DNA from: Prevotellaceae bacterium | GTDB lineage: Bacteria > Bacteroidota > Bacteroidia > Bacteroidales > Bacteroidaceae | Length of the DNA: 25,254 nt | Reading direction: 5' to 3' | Assembly: GCA_015257125.1 (NCBI GenBank) | Contig: JABZKU010000031.1 | Location: 1-25,254 of the forward strand | Shown here: piece by piece, positions 7,086 to 14,851 of the stretch | How positions within the stretch are numbered: the first letter of the stretch is position 1 | Layout of the letters: each line of letters starts with the position of its first letter | Notes under the pieces: generated by a model | What the model saw: the letters and a program-made list of their open reading frames with translations, nothing else | Told to the model about the DNA's origin: nothing | Databases searched by the model: none | Made by a program: the position numbers and the translations under genes

Positions 7086-8288
7086 ATGTCCTACCCCGTT
7101 TTTGCTTCAAACGTCCCAACGGCGGAGGGGAAATGCCCTACTTTCGCCGATTCGCGCTCTGCTTTTGTCCCGACGGTGAGCGTAGTCATTCCCGTTCGCA
7201 ACCGTTCGGAGGTGATTGTTCGCTGTCTGCAATCGGTGGCGGCGCAAACTTATGAGCGCGTGCGGCTGATTGTGGTGGACAATGGCTCGACCGACGACAC
7301 GCGTTCGCGAGTGGCCGACTGGATGTCGGCGAATGCCGGGCGTTTTGTCGAAACTTGCTTGCTCGACGAGCCACGTTCCGGCGCGAACGTGGCACGCAAC
7401 CGGGGATTGCGTGCCGTAACCGACGGTTATGTGGCCTTTTTCGACTCAGACGACGAGATGTCGCCCGATTTTCTCACGCAAATGCTCGCCACCTTGCGCA
7501 AGGACGCCGCCGCACAGTGGGTTTTGGCGCGAACACGCATGATTTTTCCCGATGGCACGGAGCAAGTGCGCCACGGCGTGCCCCACCCTTCGGCGGCACA
7601 CCACTTGTTGAGCGCGCAAGTTTCCACCCAATCGTTTGTGGCCGAGGCGAATTTATTAAGAACGGTCGGCGGTTGGGACGAAACGCTCACTTGTTGGCAA
7701 GACTACGAGCTCGGCTTCCGTCTTCTTCGCGCGGCGCCGCGTCCCGCTTGGTGCTCTTCGGTGTTTCACCGCATCTATCGCACGCCACACAGCATCACCG
7801 GCGCATCGCTTTCGGAGAATGCGGAAGGAATTGTGCATGCGCTGTGCAAACTGGCCGAACAAGTAGAGAAAGCCCCCCATTTCCCGCCGCACACGCTTGA
7901 TATTCAGTTGAATGGAGGGCATTTTGCGACACCTTCTGCGGATTTTTCTCCGATAGCCGCGGGAGGTTTTCCGAAAGGTGCCGAATCTTCTGCGCAAGCT
8001 GTGGACGGTTCGCCGGCAGTCGCGGACAGTACGTCGATTGCAGAGCATGCCACGGCTGAACAAGCTCAATGTCGTTTGGCTTTGTGGCTGCGAGTTCACA
8101 TTATTGCAGGACAATTTCGCACAGAAGGCGCAAGTTCGACCGCCGATGCGCTACTTTCCGCCGTCGGTGCGCAACTTCGCCGTGTTTCGTGGCTCGATCG
8201 TGCGGTGGCTCGCCTACTTTTGGCCTATACCTCACAGGGTGGACGCGGTGCTTGGCGATTTGCAGCGCTTTGGACGCGCCTTCGTTGA
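7086..8288 (+). CDS. GT2-family glycosyltransferase
   Basis: Transfers a sugar from a nucleotide donor; the acceptor is unknown. A GT-A domain covers roughly residues 28-260: TVSVVIPVRNRSE opens the nucleotide-binding fold, VVDNGSTDDT follows, and the metal-binding motif is FFDSDDE (Asp120-Asp123). WDETLTCWQDYELGFRLL is the expected catalytic-acid region. The start at 7086 (MSYPVFAS) is preferred over 7050, which falls inside the upstream terminator's T run. The region at about residues 265-340 is low in complexity (Ser/Ala/Gly-rich) and looks unstructured. It precedes a helical C-terminal segment without clear membrane spans. No other polysaccharide genes are nearby, so this is an orphan glycosyltransferase. 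Confidence 0.88.
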   Translation: MSYPVFASNVPTAEGKCPTFADSRSAFVPTVSVVIPVRNRSEVIVRCLQSVAAQTYERVRLIVVDNGSTDDTRSRVADWMSANAGRFVETCLLDEPRSGANVARNRGLRAVTDGYVAFFDSDDEMSPDFLTQMLATLRKDAAAQWVLARTRMIFPDGTEQVRHGVPHPSAAHHLLSAQVSTQSFVAEANLLRTVGGWDETLTCWQDYELGFRLLRAAPRPAWCSSVFHRIYRTPHSITGASLSENAEGIVHALCKLAEQVEKAPHFPPHTLDIQLNGGHFATPSADFSPIAAGGFPKGAESSAQAVDGSPAVADSTSIAEHATAEQAQCRLALWLRVHIIAGQFRTEGASSTADALLSAVGAQLRRVSWLDRAVARLLLAYTSQGGRGAWRFAALWTRLR

Positions 8289-8370
8289 TTTTTCCCCCAC
8301 GATGCACCCAAAACTGCCCCGAAGTTTCTAAAATCCATACGGCGCGTAAATCAGAACAAGTCATCGTTTG

Positions 8371-8400
8371 TTTGATTTTGCGCGAAAGAGATTATGTTTG
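8371..8400 (+). promoter_or_regulatory. Candidate promoter immediately before a terminator
   Basis: TATGTTTG at 8393-8400 matches TAnnTTTG, with TTTG at 8371-8374 and an 18-base spacer (slightly short). Transcription would begin near 8406, only about a dozen bases before the hairpin at 8419. Confidence 0.5.
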
Positions 8401-8418
8401 GTAGAGAACTTTTGAATC

Positions 8419-8454
8419 GCCGCCCACCACTTTCGTAGGGCGGCCTTCTTTTTT
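8419..8454 (+). terminator. Terminator-like hairpin
   Basis: GCCGCCC (8419-8425) pairs with GGGCGGC (8438-8444) around a 12-base loop, followed by CTTCTTTTTT (8445-8454). It could end the glycosyltransferase transcript, or the very short transcript starting near 8406. Confidence 0.7.
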
Positions 8455-8578
8455 GGGCGAAAGTGCTACGTCTGCCCGCCGAAAACATCACTCGCAGAGT
8501 CGAAAACAAGCAGTCGAAAGCGAAACAGCCGTGGAGAAGAAGTGATTTGTCGGCACCCTCGAAGAGAAAACCGCTGTG

Positions 8579-8602
8579 AAATGCCCGATCGCTTGGGCAT
8601 TT
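8579..8602. repeat. Hairpin overlapping the yifB promoter
   Basis: AAATGCCC (8579-8586) and GGGCATTT (8595-8602) are perfect 8-base arms around GATCGCTT. The right arm overlaps the -33 element of the yifB promoter, so it may be an operator. The flanking A and T tracts would also allow a weak terminator. Confidence 0.4.
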
Positions 8603-8623
8603 CCTTAAAAATATGTAGATTTG
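8593..8623 (+). promoter_or_regulatory. Promoter of the yifB-yihY unit
   Basis: TTG at 8593-8595, a 20-base spacer and TAGATTTG at 8616-8623 match the Bacteroidota consensus. Transcription would begin near 8630, about 85 bases before the yifB start. Confidence 0.65.
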
Positions 8624-8713
8624 CGTGTGAAGATAAATGCGTTTTCTCCGCTTGTTGGCGCATTCTTGCCGCACATTGAGGAGTCTTTCGCAAAACCCGC
8701 CTTGATCTCCGCC

Positions 8714-10276
8714 ATGCTCTCCACCATTCACACCGTAGCCATCAACGGCCTCACCGCTTCGCGCGTATTGATCGAAATAAACGTCACCCGTTTCGATCAA
8801 CCCCGCGATGCCCTCTTTGTTATGGTCGGTCTTCCCGACAGTGCCGTGAAAGAAAGTAAAACGCGCGTCCGTTCGGCCCTCGAAAACAGTGGTTATCCGT
8901 TGGCGAGCGGGACAGACATGGCCATCAACTTCGCACCCGCCGACGTCAAGAAGGAAGGTAGCAGTTACGATCTTCCGCTTGCCGTCGGTTTATTGCTTTC
9001 CCACGAACGCATTCACCCCGTCGACGTGCAAATCGAGCGCTGCATGTTTCTCGGCGAACTGGGTTTGAACGGCGATCTGCGCCCCGTTCGTGGCGTACTC
9101 CCCGCGGCGATTCTCGCTCGCAGCATGGGTTACACCACCCTCTTCGTGCCTGAGGAGAATGCCCGCGAGGCTGCTGTGGTAGACCGCGTGCAAGTGTTCG
9201 GCGTGCGCCACCTTACGGAAGTGATCGGCCATCTTGAGGGACGCGCTCCCCTCTTGCCCACGATTGTCGACACGCGTGCCGAGTTTTATGCCGCGCAAGA
9301 AACCTTTCCCTACGATTTTAGCGAAGTCAAAGGCCAACCTTTGGTGAAACGCGCCTTTGAAGTCGCGGCGGCCGGCGGGCACAACCTGTTACTTGTGGGC
9401 AGTCCCGGCTGCGGCAAGAGCATGATGGCGAAACGCCTCCCCTCTATTTTGCCACCCCTCAGTTTGGCCGAAAGTTTGGAGACCACGCAAATCCATTCCG
9501 TGGCCGGTAAACTCGGCCGCGGCGACACCCTCATCTCCACACGCCCGTTTCGTTCGCCCCACCACACCATTTCCGACGTCGCCCTCATCGGTGGCGGTGC
9601 ACATCTTCAGCCCGGCGAGGTGAGTTTGGCGCATAACGGCGTGCTCTTTCTCGACGAATTTCCGGAATACTCCAAAAACGCGCTCGAAACCCTTCGCCAA
9701 CCGCTCGAAGACCGCCAAATCAGCATATCGCGTGCCCGTTACAACGTCACGCTCCCCTGCTCTTTCATGCTCGTTGCCGCCATGAACCCCTGTCCCTGTG
9801 GGTATTACAACGATCCGCACCACCCTTGCACCTGTCGTCCGGGACAAGTGCAGCGCTACATGAGTCGCATCAGCGGCCCCTTGCTCGACCGCATCGACCT
9901 GCAAGTCGAAGTCGTGCCGGTTTCGGTGCGAGAACTCTCGTCTGCCCCCGCCGGAGAGAGTTCGGCCGCCATCCGTGCGCGTGTCGTTGCGGCGCGTCGT
10001 CGTCAGGCTGCGCGATTTGCCGATTGTCCCGGCGTGCATTGCAATGCCCAAATGGCCGCGCGCCACATCAAAGCCTTCGTGCAGCTCGACGAATCGGCGC
10101 ACGCCGCCCTCGAACAAGCCCTCGACCGCCTCGGTCTTTCGGCACGTGCCTACGAACGTGTGTTGAAAGTGTCGCTCACCCTCGCCGATCTCGACGGCGT
10201 CGACCAGATCACGCGCACACACATCGCCGAAGCCATCTCTTATCGCAACCTCGATCGCGCCTCTTGGGGAGAATGA
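8714..10276 (+). CDS. YifB/ComM-family Mg-chelatase-like AAA+ ATPase
   Basis: AAA+ ATPase of the ComM family. In naturally transformable bacteria ComM is a helicase that helps branch migration during DNA integration; its role in Bacteroidota is inferred only. From the N-terminus: a ChlI-type Lon-like domain (MLSTIHTVAINGLTA onward), Walker A GSPGCGKS at 229-236 with Lys235, Walker B LFLDEFPE, then a cysteine-rich insert NPCPCGYYNDPHHPCTC from residue 358 followed by RISGPLLDRID, and a C-terminal Mg-chelatase helical domain. The start at 8714 gives 520 residues, the usual family length. The frame is open further upstream to 8621, but that part crosses the promoter. The stop overlaps the next start (ATGA), so the two genes are translationally coupled. 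Confidence 0.95.
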   Translation: MLSTIHTVAINGLTASRVLIEINVTRFDQPRDALFVMVGLPDSAVKESKTRVRSALENSGYPLASGTDMAINFAPADVKKEGSSYDLPLAVGLLLSHERIHPVDVQIERCMFLGELGLNGDLRPVRGVLPAAILARSMGYTTLFVPEENAREAAVVDRVQVFGVRHLTEVIGHLEGRAPLLPTIVDTRAEFYAAQETFPYDFSEVKGQPLVKRAFEVAAAGGHNLLLVGSPGCGKSMMAKRLPSILPPLSLAESLETTQIHSVAGKLGRGDTLISTRPFRSPHHTISDVALIGGGAHLQPGEVSLAHNGVLFLDEFPEYSKNALETLRQPLEDRQISISRARYNVTLPCSFMLVAAMNPCPCGYYNDPHHPCTCRPGQVQRYMSRISGPLLDRIDLQVEVVPVSVRELSSAPAGESSAAIRARVVAARRRQAARFADCPGVHCNAQMAARHIKAFVQLDESAHAALEQALDRLGLSARAYERVLKVSLTLADLDGVDQITRTHIAEAISYRNLDRASWGE

Positions 10277-11604
10277 TCGAGAACGCCTCATTTTCAACGC
10301 AACCTCTCCCACTCATGAAGCCCCGATTGCTCTATATTCGCATGCTGCGCAGCCGTCCTGCGCAAGTGGTTTGCAGCCTTTGGCAGCAAATCGACCGCAA
10401 CGACCTCTTCACCCACGTCGCTGCGCTGACTTACACCACCGTGCTCTCCGTCGTTCCCCTCTTGGCGTTGCTCCTTGCTGTGGGACGCGGCTTTGGTCTC
10501 GACCGCTATCTCGAAGCCCAGCTCCGTGATCACGTGAGCCTGCCCGATCATATCGTCACCCAGCTGATGGACTTCGCCAACTCCTACATTTCGCGCACTC
10601 AAGACGACATTGTGGTCGGAGTCAGCTTCTTGGTGCTGGCTTTCACCCTCATTTCGCTGGTCAACAACATCGAGCGCCGATTTAACGCCATGTGGGGCGT
10701 GCACACTTCGCGAAGCATCTTCAGTTTTTCCCTCTCTTACCTGGGACTCATCGTGTTTCTCATTTTCGCCATCTTCTTCCTCAGCGGAGTGTGGGTGGTG
10801 GTGCTGAAACTCCTCAACTATCTGCCCCACGTCTCGTTGATCGACAATAGTGCACCCTTGATTTCGTGGATCGTCAAAGCCTTGGTGGTGAGTGGAGTGT
10901 TTGCTTTGATGTTCAAGTACATCCCCCTCGTCCCCGTTCGCTGGAGCAGCATCTATTTCCCCGCGCTACTCACCGGCACCCTCTTTTGCGCGGTGCAAGA
11001 TCTCTATGTCAACAGCCAGTTGTTCATCAGCAGTTACAACGCCGTCTACGGTTCGTTTGCCATTCTGCCGCTGTTGATGATGTGGCTCTACGTCACTTGG
11101 AGCATCTGTCTCGGCGGTGTCGCGCTTTGCCACACCCTCGAGCAGCAAGCCCAGCCGTTTGCGGACGAAAAGGACGTGTTGCTCAACCGCCAAATGAGCG
11201 ATGTCGTCGCCCTTCGCCTGATGGGATTGCTCGCCCGCCGCTTTTTGGAAGGTCAGTCCTCTTGGCCGGTCCATCGCCTGGCGCGAGAACTGCGCCTTCC
11301 CGTACGCACCACCTTCGATGCGCTCGAACGTCTGCGCCTTGCGGGCTATCTCTATCGAGTGCCCGCGGCAGAAGAAAACTCCGGCGACGCCTACCGCCAC
11401 CGCGCGGTGTATAAGGTCGATGTCGATGTGCACCGCCTCACGGTCGGCGCGGTTTTGCAGCGATTCGACGTCCTCGGCACCGGACTTTCGGCCGCTCAGT
11501 TTGGGCGCACGCCCGAAAGCCGCGAAGTTTGGAGCACTGTGCTCACCCTCCGCAGAGATTGGGGACATTTGTTCACCGAAGATATCCCAATTTCCGAAAT
11601 TTGA
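10273..11604 (+). CDS. YihY/BrkB (UPF0761) family membrane protein
   Basis: Inner-membrane protein of the YihY/virulence factor BrkB family, whose function is unsettled. The conserved start HVAALTYTTVLSVVPLLALLL is followed by about six membrane spans: residues near 45-65, 105-125, 150-180, 195-215, 225-245 and 255-280. The motif YNAVYGSFAILPLLMMWLYVTW is diagnostic. After the membrane part a soluble region of about 150 residues looks like a winged-helix segment (ARELRLPVRTTFDALERLRLAGYLYR), an extension I associate with Bacteroidota members. The start at 10273 overlaps the yifB stop in ATGA and has GGGGAG just upstream, an unusually good ribosome site for this genome. An in-frame ATG at 10315 is an alternative. 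A strong terminator follows. Confidence 0.92.
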   Translation: MIENASFSTQPLPLMKPRLLYIRMLRSRPAQVVCSLWQQIDRNDLFTHVAALTYTTVLSVVPLLALLLAVGRGFGLDRYLEAQLRDHVSLPDHIVTQLMDFANSYISRTQDDIVVGVSFLVLAFTLISLVNNIERRFNAMWGVHTSRSIFSFSLSYLGLIVFLIFAIFFLSGVWVVVLKLLNYLPHVSLIDNSAPLISWIVKALVVSGVFALMFKYIPLVPVRWSSIYFPALLTGTLFCAVQDLYVNSQLFISSYNAVYGSFAILPLLMMWLYVTWSICLGGVALCHTLEQQAQPFADEKDVLLNRQMSDVVALRLMGLLARRFLEGQSSWPVHRLARELRLPVRTTFDALERLRLAGYLYRVPAAEENSGDAYRHRAVYKVDVDVHRLTVGAVLQRFDVLGTGLSAAQFGRTPESREVWSTVLTLRRDWGHLFTEDIPISEI

Positions 11605-11618
11605 CCGACAAACGAACA

Positions 11619-11648
11619 GCGCGACCCACAAAGGGTCGCGCCGTTTTT
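11619..11648 (+). terminator. Intrinsic terminator after yihY
   Basis: A perfect 9-bp stem GCGCGACCC (11619-11627) with GGGTCGCGC (11633-11641), a five-base loop, then CG and five T (11644-11648). Confidence 0.92.
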
Positions 11649-11729
11649 GCTTTTCAGTCGTGGACAAACACTTGTCCGTTCGGCGACAGCGCACCGAGAT
11701 ATCGCTCCGTGCAACGCCTTTCGCCCTCG

Positions 11730-12209
11730 TCAGCGCAGAGGATCCACCGCAATCGGCACTTCGCTGCGGGCTTTCACCTCGCCGATGACAAAAACGCTGT
11801 GCAAACTACCGATACTGTCGATGCGTCCCAGTTTGTGGAGCACAAAATCCTGGTAGTGCTCCATGTCACGGACAAAAATTTTGATCATGAAGTCGAAATC
11901 GCCCGAGGTGTTGTAGCATTCGGTGATTTCGTCGATGCCGCGTACTGCTTCCATGAACTCTTCGCTCAGGCGGCCGCTGTGTTGTTTGAGTTTGATGTTG
12001 CAAAACACCACAATCGTGTTGCCCACCTTCTTGGGGTTGACCTTCGCCACATAGCGCTCGATGTAGCCTTCACGCTCCAATCGGCGCTGTCGTTCGAAAG
12101 TGGGCGAGGGCGAGAGGTGCACGCGGTCGGCCAATTCTTTGACCGTGAGTTTGCCGTTGCGTTGCAGCACACGGAGGATTTCGATGTCGGTATGGTCTAT
12201 TTTTGTCAT
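11730..12209 (-). CDS. Lrp/AsnC-family transcriptional regulator
   Basis: 159 residues. The N-terminal helix-turn-helix begins MTKIDHTDIEILRVLQRNG, continues LTVKELADRVHLSPSPTFERQRRLEREGYI, and is followed by the linker strand VAKVNPKKVG. The C-terminal RAM (ligand-binding, oligomerisation) domain includes ITECYNTSGDFDFMIKIFVRDM. Members usually sense amino acids and bind short imperfect dyads as dimers or octamers. I chose the ATG at 12209; upstream extension in frame would run across the promoter and intergenic dyad. It diverges from a MetE-like methyltransferase, with a dyad at 12277-12300 in the shared region, so it probably regulates itself and that gene, with methionine or a related amino acid a plausible effector. 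Confidence 0.95.
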   Translation of the reverse strand: MTKIDHTDIEILRVLQRNGKLTVKELADRVHLSPSPTFERQRRLEREGYIERYVAKVNPKKVGNTIVVFCNIKLKQHSGRLSEEFMEAVRGIDEITECYNTSGDFDFMIKIFVRDMEHYQDFVLHKLGRIDSIGSLHSVFVIGEVKARSEVPIAVDPLR

Positions 12210-12264
12210 TCTGTGAATTTGGTTTTTTGCCGAATGATTTACTGCAAAGGGGATGATTGTGGGG

Positions 12265-12296
12265 CAAAAGTAGGATATTCTTCTGTATTGCAGAAA
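12265..12296 (-). promoter_or_regulatory. Promoter of the Lrp gene
   Basis: On the minus strand TACTTTTG (12272-12265) matches TAnnTTTG, with TTTC (12296-12293) 20 bases upstream, one mismatch from TTTG. The dyad at 12277-12300 lies between and over these elements, as expected for autorepression. Confidence 0.6.
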
Positions 12297-12300
12297 GAAT
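12277..12300. promoter_or_regulatory. Candidate Lrp-type operator
   Basis: ATTCTTCTG (12277-12285), a five-base spacer and CAGAAAGAAT (12291-12300) form an imperfect inverted repeat, symmetric apart from one extra A in the right arm. It covers the Lrp promoter spacer and -33 element and abuts the -33 of the MetE-like gene, so one bound dimer could control both. Confidence 0.5.
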
Positions 12301-12331
12301 TTGTAGGTAAAAAAACGGCGCACTACCTTTG
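12300..12331 (+). promoter_or_regulatory. Promoter of the MetE-like gene
   Basis: TTTG at 12300-12303, a 20-base spacer and TACCTTTG at 12324-12331 form a consensus Bacteroidota promoter. Transcription would begin near 12338, giving a leader of about 38 bases, too short for a methionine riboswitch. Confidence 0.75.
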
Positions 12332-12375
12332 CACCATCAAAACAACACAGTTCCAACACAAAAACTAAACAAGAC

Positions 12376-13488
12376 ATGAGCCAACTATCTGCCCCCCACC
12401 GCGCCGACATCGTCGGCAGTTTCCTGCGTCCCGCCCGTTTGCACGAAGCCCGCGCCCGTTATGCCGCCGGCGAAATCAACGCCGCTGCCCTCCGCGAGGT
12501 AGAAGACGAGTGCATCACCGCCCTTATCGAGCGCCAACTGGCCGCCGGCCTGCAAGTGATCACCGATGGTGAGTTCCGTCGCAGTTATTGGCACCTCGAT
12601 TTCACTTGGGGTTTCCAAGGTGTGGAACACATCGAGCTGGAACACGGCTATCAGTTCCACGAAATCGAAACGACTTGTGGTTCGTGTCGTCTCACGGGCA
12701 AGATCCGCGGCGAAAATCATCCCTTCGTCGAGCACTTCAAGTTCGTGAAACAATTTGAGCGCGAAGGCGTTGTGGCGCGTCAAACGATTCCCGCTCCCGC
12801 ACAGTTCTACGCCGAACTCTTCCGCGGCGAGAATGCCAAGAGCACACTGGCCGTCTATCCCGACCACGAGGAGCTTGTTCAAGACATCGCTGCCGCCTAT
12901 CGGACGGTGATTCGCGATTTGGCCGCCGCCGGTTGCCGCAACATCCAGTTGGACGACTGCACTTGGGGAGGATACTGCAGCGACAACTTCCACAAAGTGC
13001 TCGAATCAGATGTCGAGCCTGCTTTGTTGCAAGCCACGAGCCTGCGCCTGAACAATTTGGCGCTCGAAGATCGTCCGGAAGGTGTGACGATCACCACCCA
13101 CGTGTGTCGCGGCAACTATCACTCCGACTGGGCATTCAAAGGCCCCTACGACGCTGTGTCGAAGACGCTCTTCGCCCTCGAACAGGTCGACGCCTTCTAC
13201 CTCGAATTCGACGACGAACGCTCGGGCGGTTTCGCCCCCTTGGCCGATGTGGCAGACGGCAAGCAAGTGGTGCTCGGCCTGATCACCACGAAGCGTCCCG
13301 AACTGGAGGACAAAGCCACCGTGATTCGTCGCATTCACGAGGCTGCACAATACATTCCCCTCGATCGCCTCTGCCTCAGTCCGCAATGCGGTTTCGCCTC
13401 GTGCGAGATCGGCAACAAACTCACCGAGGAACAACAGTGGGCCAAGATTGCCCTGGTGCAAGAAATCGCCCGCGAGGTGTGGGGATAA
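12376..13488 (+). CDS. MetE-like cobalamin-independent methionine synthase family protein
   Basis: 370 residues corresponding to the C-terminal catalytic barrel of MetE, like the short YxjG/YxjH proteins. All four zinc ligands of MetE are present: His242 and Cys244 (THVCRGN), Glu277 (LEFDD) and Cys338 (PQCGFAS). The barrel begins RADIVGSFLRP and has TDGEFRR and IQLDDCTWG. The family transfers a methyl group to homocysteine or a similar thiol; lacking MetE's N-terminal domain, the methyl donor of these short forms is less certain. It sits opposite an Lrp-family regulator, shares a dyad with it and ends at a terminator, so it is a one-gene unit in sulphur amino-acid metabolism. Confidence 0.92.
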   Translation: MSQLSAPHRADIVGSFLRPARLHEARARYAAGEINAAALREVEDECITALIERQLAAGLQVITDGEFRRSYWHLDFTWGFQGVEHIELEHGYQFHEIETTCGSCRLTGKIRGENHPFVEHFKFVKQFEREGVVARQTIPAPAQFYAELFRGENAKSTLAVYPDHEELVQDIAAAYRTVIRDLAAAGCRNIQLDDCTWGGYCSDNFHKVLESDVEPALLQATSLRLNNLALEDRPEGVTITTHVCRGNYHSDWAFKGPYDAVSKTLFALEQVDAFYLEFDDERSGGFAPLADVADGKQVVLGLITTKRPELEDKATVIRRIHEAAQYIPLDRLCLSPQCGFASCEIGNKLTEEQQWAKIALVQEIAREVWG

Positions 13489-13525
13489 CCCGACGGGGCC
13501 ACGTGAAACAAAACTAACTACAAGC

Positions 13526-13563
13526 AATCCCGCTGATGATCATCGATCGTCAGCGGGATTTTT
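13526..13563 (+). terminator. Intrinsic terminator after the MetE-like gene
   Basis: AATCCCGCTGA (13526-13536) pairs perfectly with TCAGCGGGATT (13550-13560) around a 13-base loop; the T run spans 13559-13563. Confidence 0.9.
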
Positions 13564-13691
13564 CGTTGTCATGGGGGAGAAATGTGTGCGTTGCGGCGTC
13601 GGAACGGTGGGCTAACGCCCGTTTTACCGCGAGCGCGTACGGTGAGTGCTCGAGTCGTTCGAGTTTTCGCAGCGAGCGCGCGGAGCCGTGT

Positions 13692-14120
13692 TCAGCGGCC
13701 GCGGATGGCGCGCCACCATGCCTTCCATTCGCTCCAACCGCCCGTCGACCACAGTGCCAAGGCGATGAGTACGGGCTGGAAGAAGAGGCGAATCAGTCGT
13801 TGTGTGTCGGTGACCAAACCGAAGGAATCGATGTGGTAGAAATACTGATTGAGATTGCCCGGGAAGATGAGCACATAGAAGAGGGCGAGGAGGGCACCCA
13901 CCTTGGCTTTGTGGCGGAAGGGGAAGAGCATGGCGAGTCCGAGTGCGATTTCGACCACACCCGAGGCCACGACGACAAAGTCGGTGAAGCCGTCGCTGAA
14001 ACGGAGCCACATGGGCACCTGCGCCACGAAGGCAAGGCGGTTGAAAGTGAGGTGGCTGAAGCCGGCGTAGGTCATGAAGACGCCGAGCAGCAGGCGGAAG
14101 AAGGTTTTGACGTAGTGCAT
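13692..14120 (-). CDS. DoxX-like membrane protein
   Basis: 142 residues with four predicted membrane helices, at about 5-22, 44-66, 70-90 and 108-127. The opening FFRLLLGVFMTYAGFSHLTF and the central GVVEIALGLAMLFPFRHKAKVGALL are typical of the DoxX/SURF4-like superfamily, small inner-membrane proteins with poorly defined, often redox-linked roles. FPGNLNQYFY lies between helices 3 and 4. It stands alone, with a promoter box at 14173-14203. It converges with the MetE-like gene; no convincing terminator of its own was seen in 13564-13691. Confidence 0.9.
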   Translation of the reverse strand: MHYVKTFFRLLLGVFMTYAGFSHLTFNRLAFVAQVPMWLRFSDGFTDFVVVASGVVEIALGLAMLFPFRHKAKVGALLALFYVLIFPGNLNQYFYHIDSFGLVTDTQRLIRLFFQPVLIALALWSTGGWSEWKAWWRAIRGR

Positions 14121-14172
14121 TGTGCGATGAAAATAGTGGAAGTTGAGTACTTGTAGAATAGTTCTGTGGCGA

Positions 14173-14203
14173 CAAATTTACGCACTTTCCACAAAATGAC
14201 CAA
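14173..14203 (-). promoter_or_regulatory. Promoter of the DoxX-like gene
   Basis: On the minus strand TTG (14203-14201), a 20-base spacer and TAAATTTG (14180-14173) match the Bacteroidota consensus, about 50 bases before the start codon. Confidence 0.65.
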
Positions 14204-14266
14204 CCCGCTGTACACCCCGAGCGAAAGCGTACGGGCAGCGCCCTTTCTCCTGCGCGCCCATCGCTT

Positions 14267-14335
14267 ATTGTCCTCGCCGTCTGCGCGGGGTTCCCCTATG
14301 GCTTCCTCTTTGCCGGCTCGTTGCGCGAGGACAAT
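14267..14335. repeat. 11-bp inverted repeat around 47 bases
   Basis: ATTGTCCTCGC (14267-14277) is the exact reverse complement of GCGAGGACAAT (14325-14335). No gene lies within, and no T run follows. Its size is similar to the inverted repeat at 24521-24604. Confidence 0.5.
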
Positions 14336-14351
14336 GTGAATACGTGTAAAT

Positions 14352-14367
14352 CGTTTCACGTGAAACG
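14352..14367. promoter_or_regulatory. parS-like ParB-binding site candidate
   Basis: CGTTTCACGTGAAACG is a perfect 16-bp palindrome matching 14 of 16 positions of the parS sequence TGTTTCACGTGAAACA, with only the outermost pair changed. It lies in a non-coding region. No parA or parB gene is in the window. Confidence 0.55.
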
Positions 14368-14538
14368 CCAAATCGCTCACGCGTCCACGTCGTAGACCAC
14401 CGACGGGCGTCGATGAGCGGTGTTTTTCGCTTTCGACCCTGCGCGCTGCGCGCCGAAAAAAGCGAAAGCCCCGATTGGGGATGGCCATAACGGAGCAAAA
14501 GTGGTGGACTTGCGGAAAAAACAAGGGGAGAAATGAAG

Positions 14539-14577
14539 AAAAGTCGGCCGTTTTCGATCGAAAACGGCCAACTTTTT
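14539..14577. terminator. Bidirectional terminator-like palindrome
   Basis: A perfect 24-bp palindrome at 14546-14569 (arms GGCCGTTTTCGA/TCGAAAACGGCC) is flanked by AAAAGT (14539-14544) and ACTTTT (14571-14576), which also pair. T runs follow on both strands. It has the form of a bidirectional terminator, but no gene ends here on either strand. Confidence 0.6.
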
Positions 14578-14851
14578 GGGGCTCACTCCTCGTATGCGCC
14601 TGAAGAATGCGGGAATATGATTTTAGGCGCCCGGTTTTTGTTTTGAGGAGCCCTGTTGTGTTGCGATGCTTATCTTAATTATCCGCCGAATGGCCGAAAG
14701 TAAAATGAGAAAGGACTTTTTGGGCTCAATGCGTGTATGTTTACTTCCAAATTGTTGAATATCAATGATGAAGGAGAATGCGCAAAGTGTACTCTTGTCG
14801 AGATTTTTCCACCTCTTTTAGTGCAGTGAGCATTGAGATGGGGGACTAAAA

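Larger units (their letters stand above)
8289..8713. other. 425-base intergenic region before yifB
   Basis: No credible gene was found. Frames present on the minus strand have no family features and overlap regulatory elements. The stretch holds two candidate promoters (8371-8400 and 8593-8623), a terminator-like hairpin between them (8419-8454) and another hairpin (8579-8602). Confidence 0.6.

Noticed and set aside
8351..8800. 149-codon minus-strand frame upstream of yifB
   Set aside because: Overlaps two promoters, a terminator hairpin and the yifB start; no recognisable motif.
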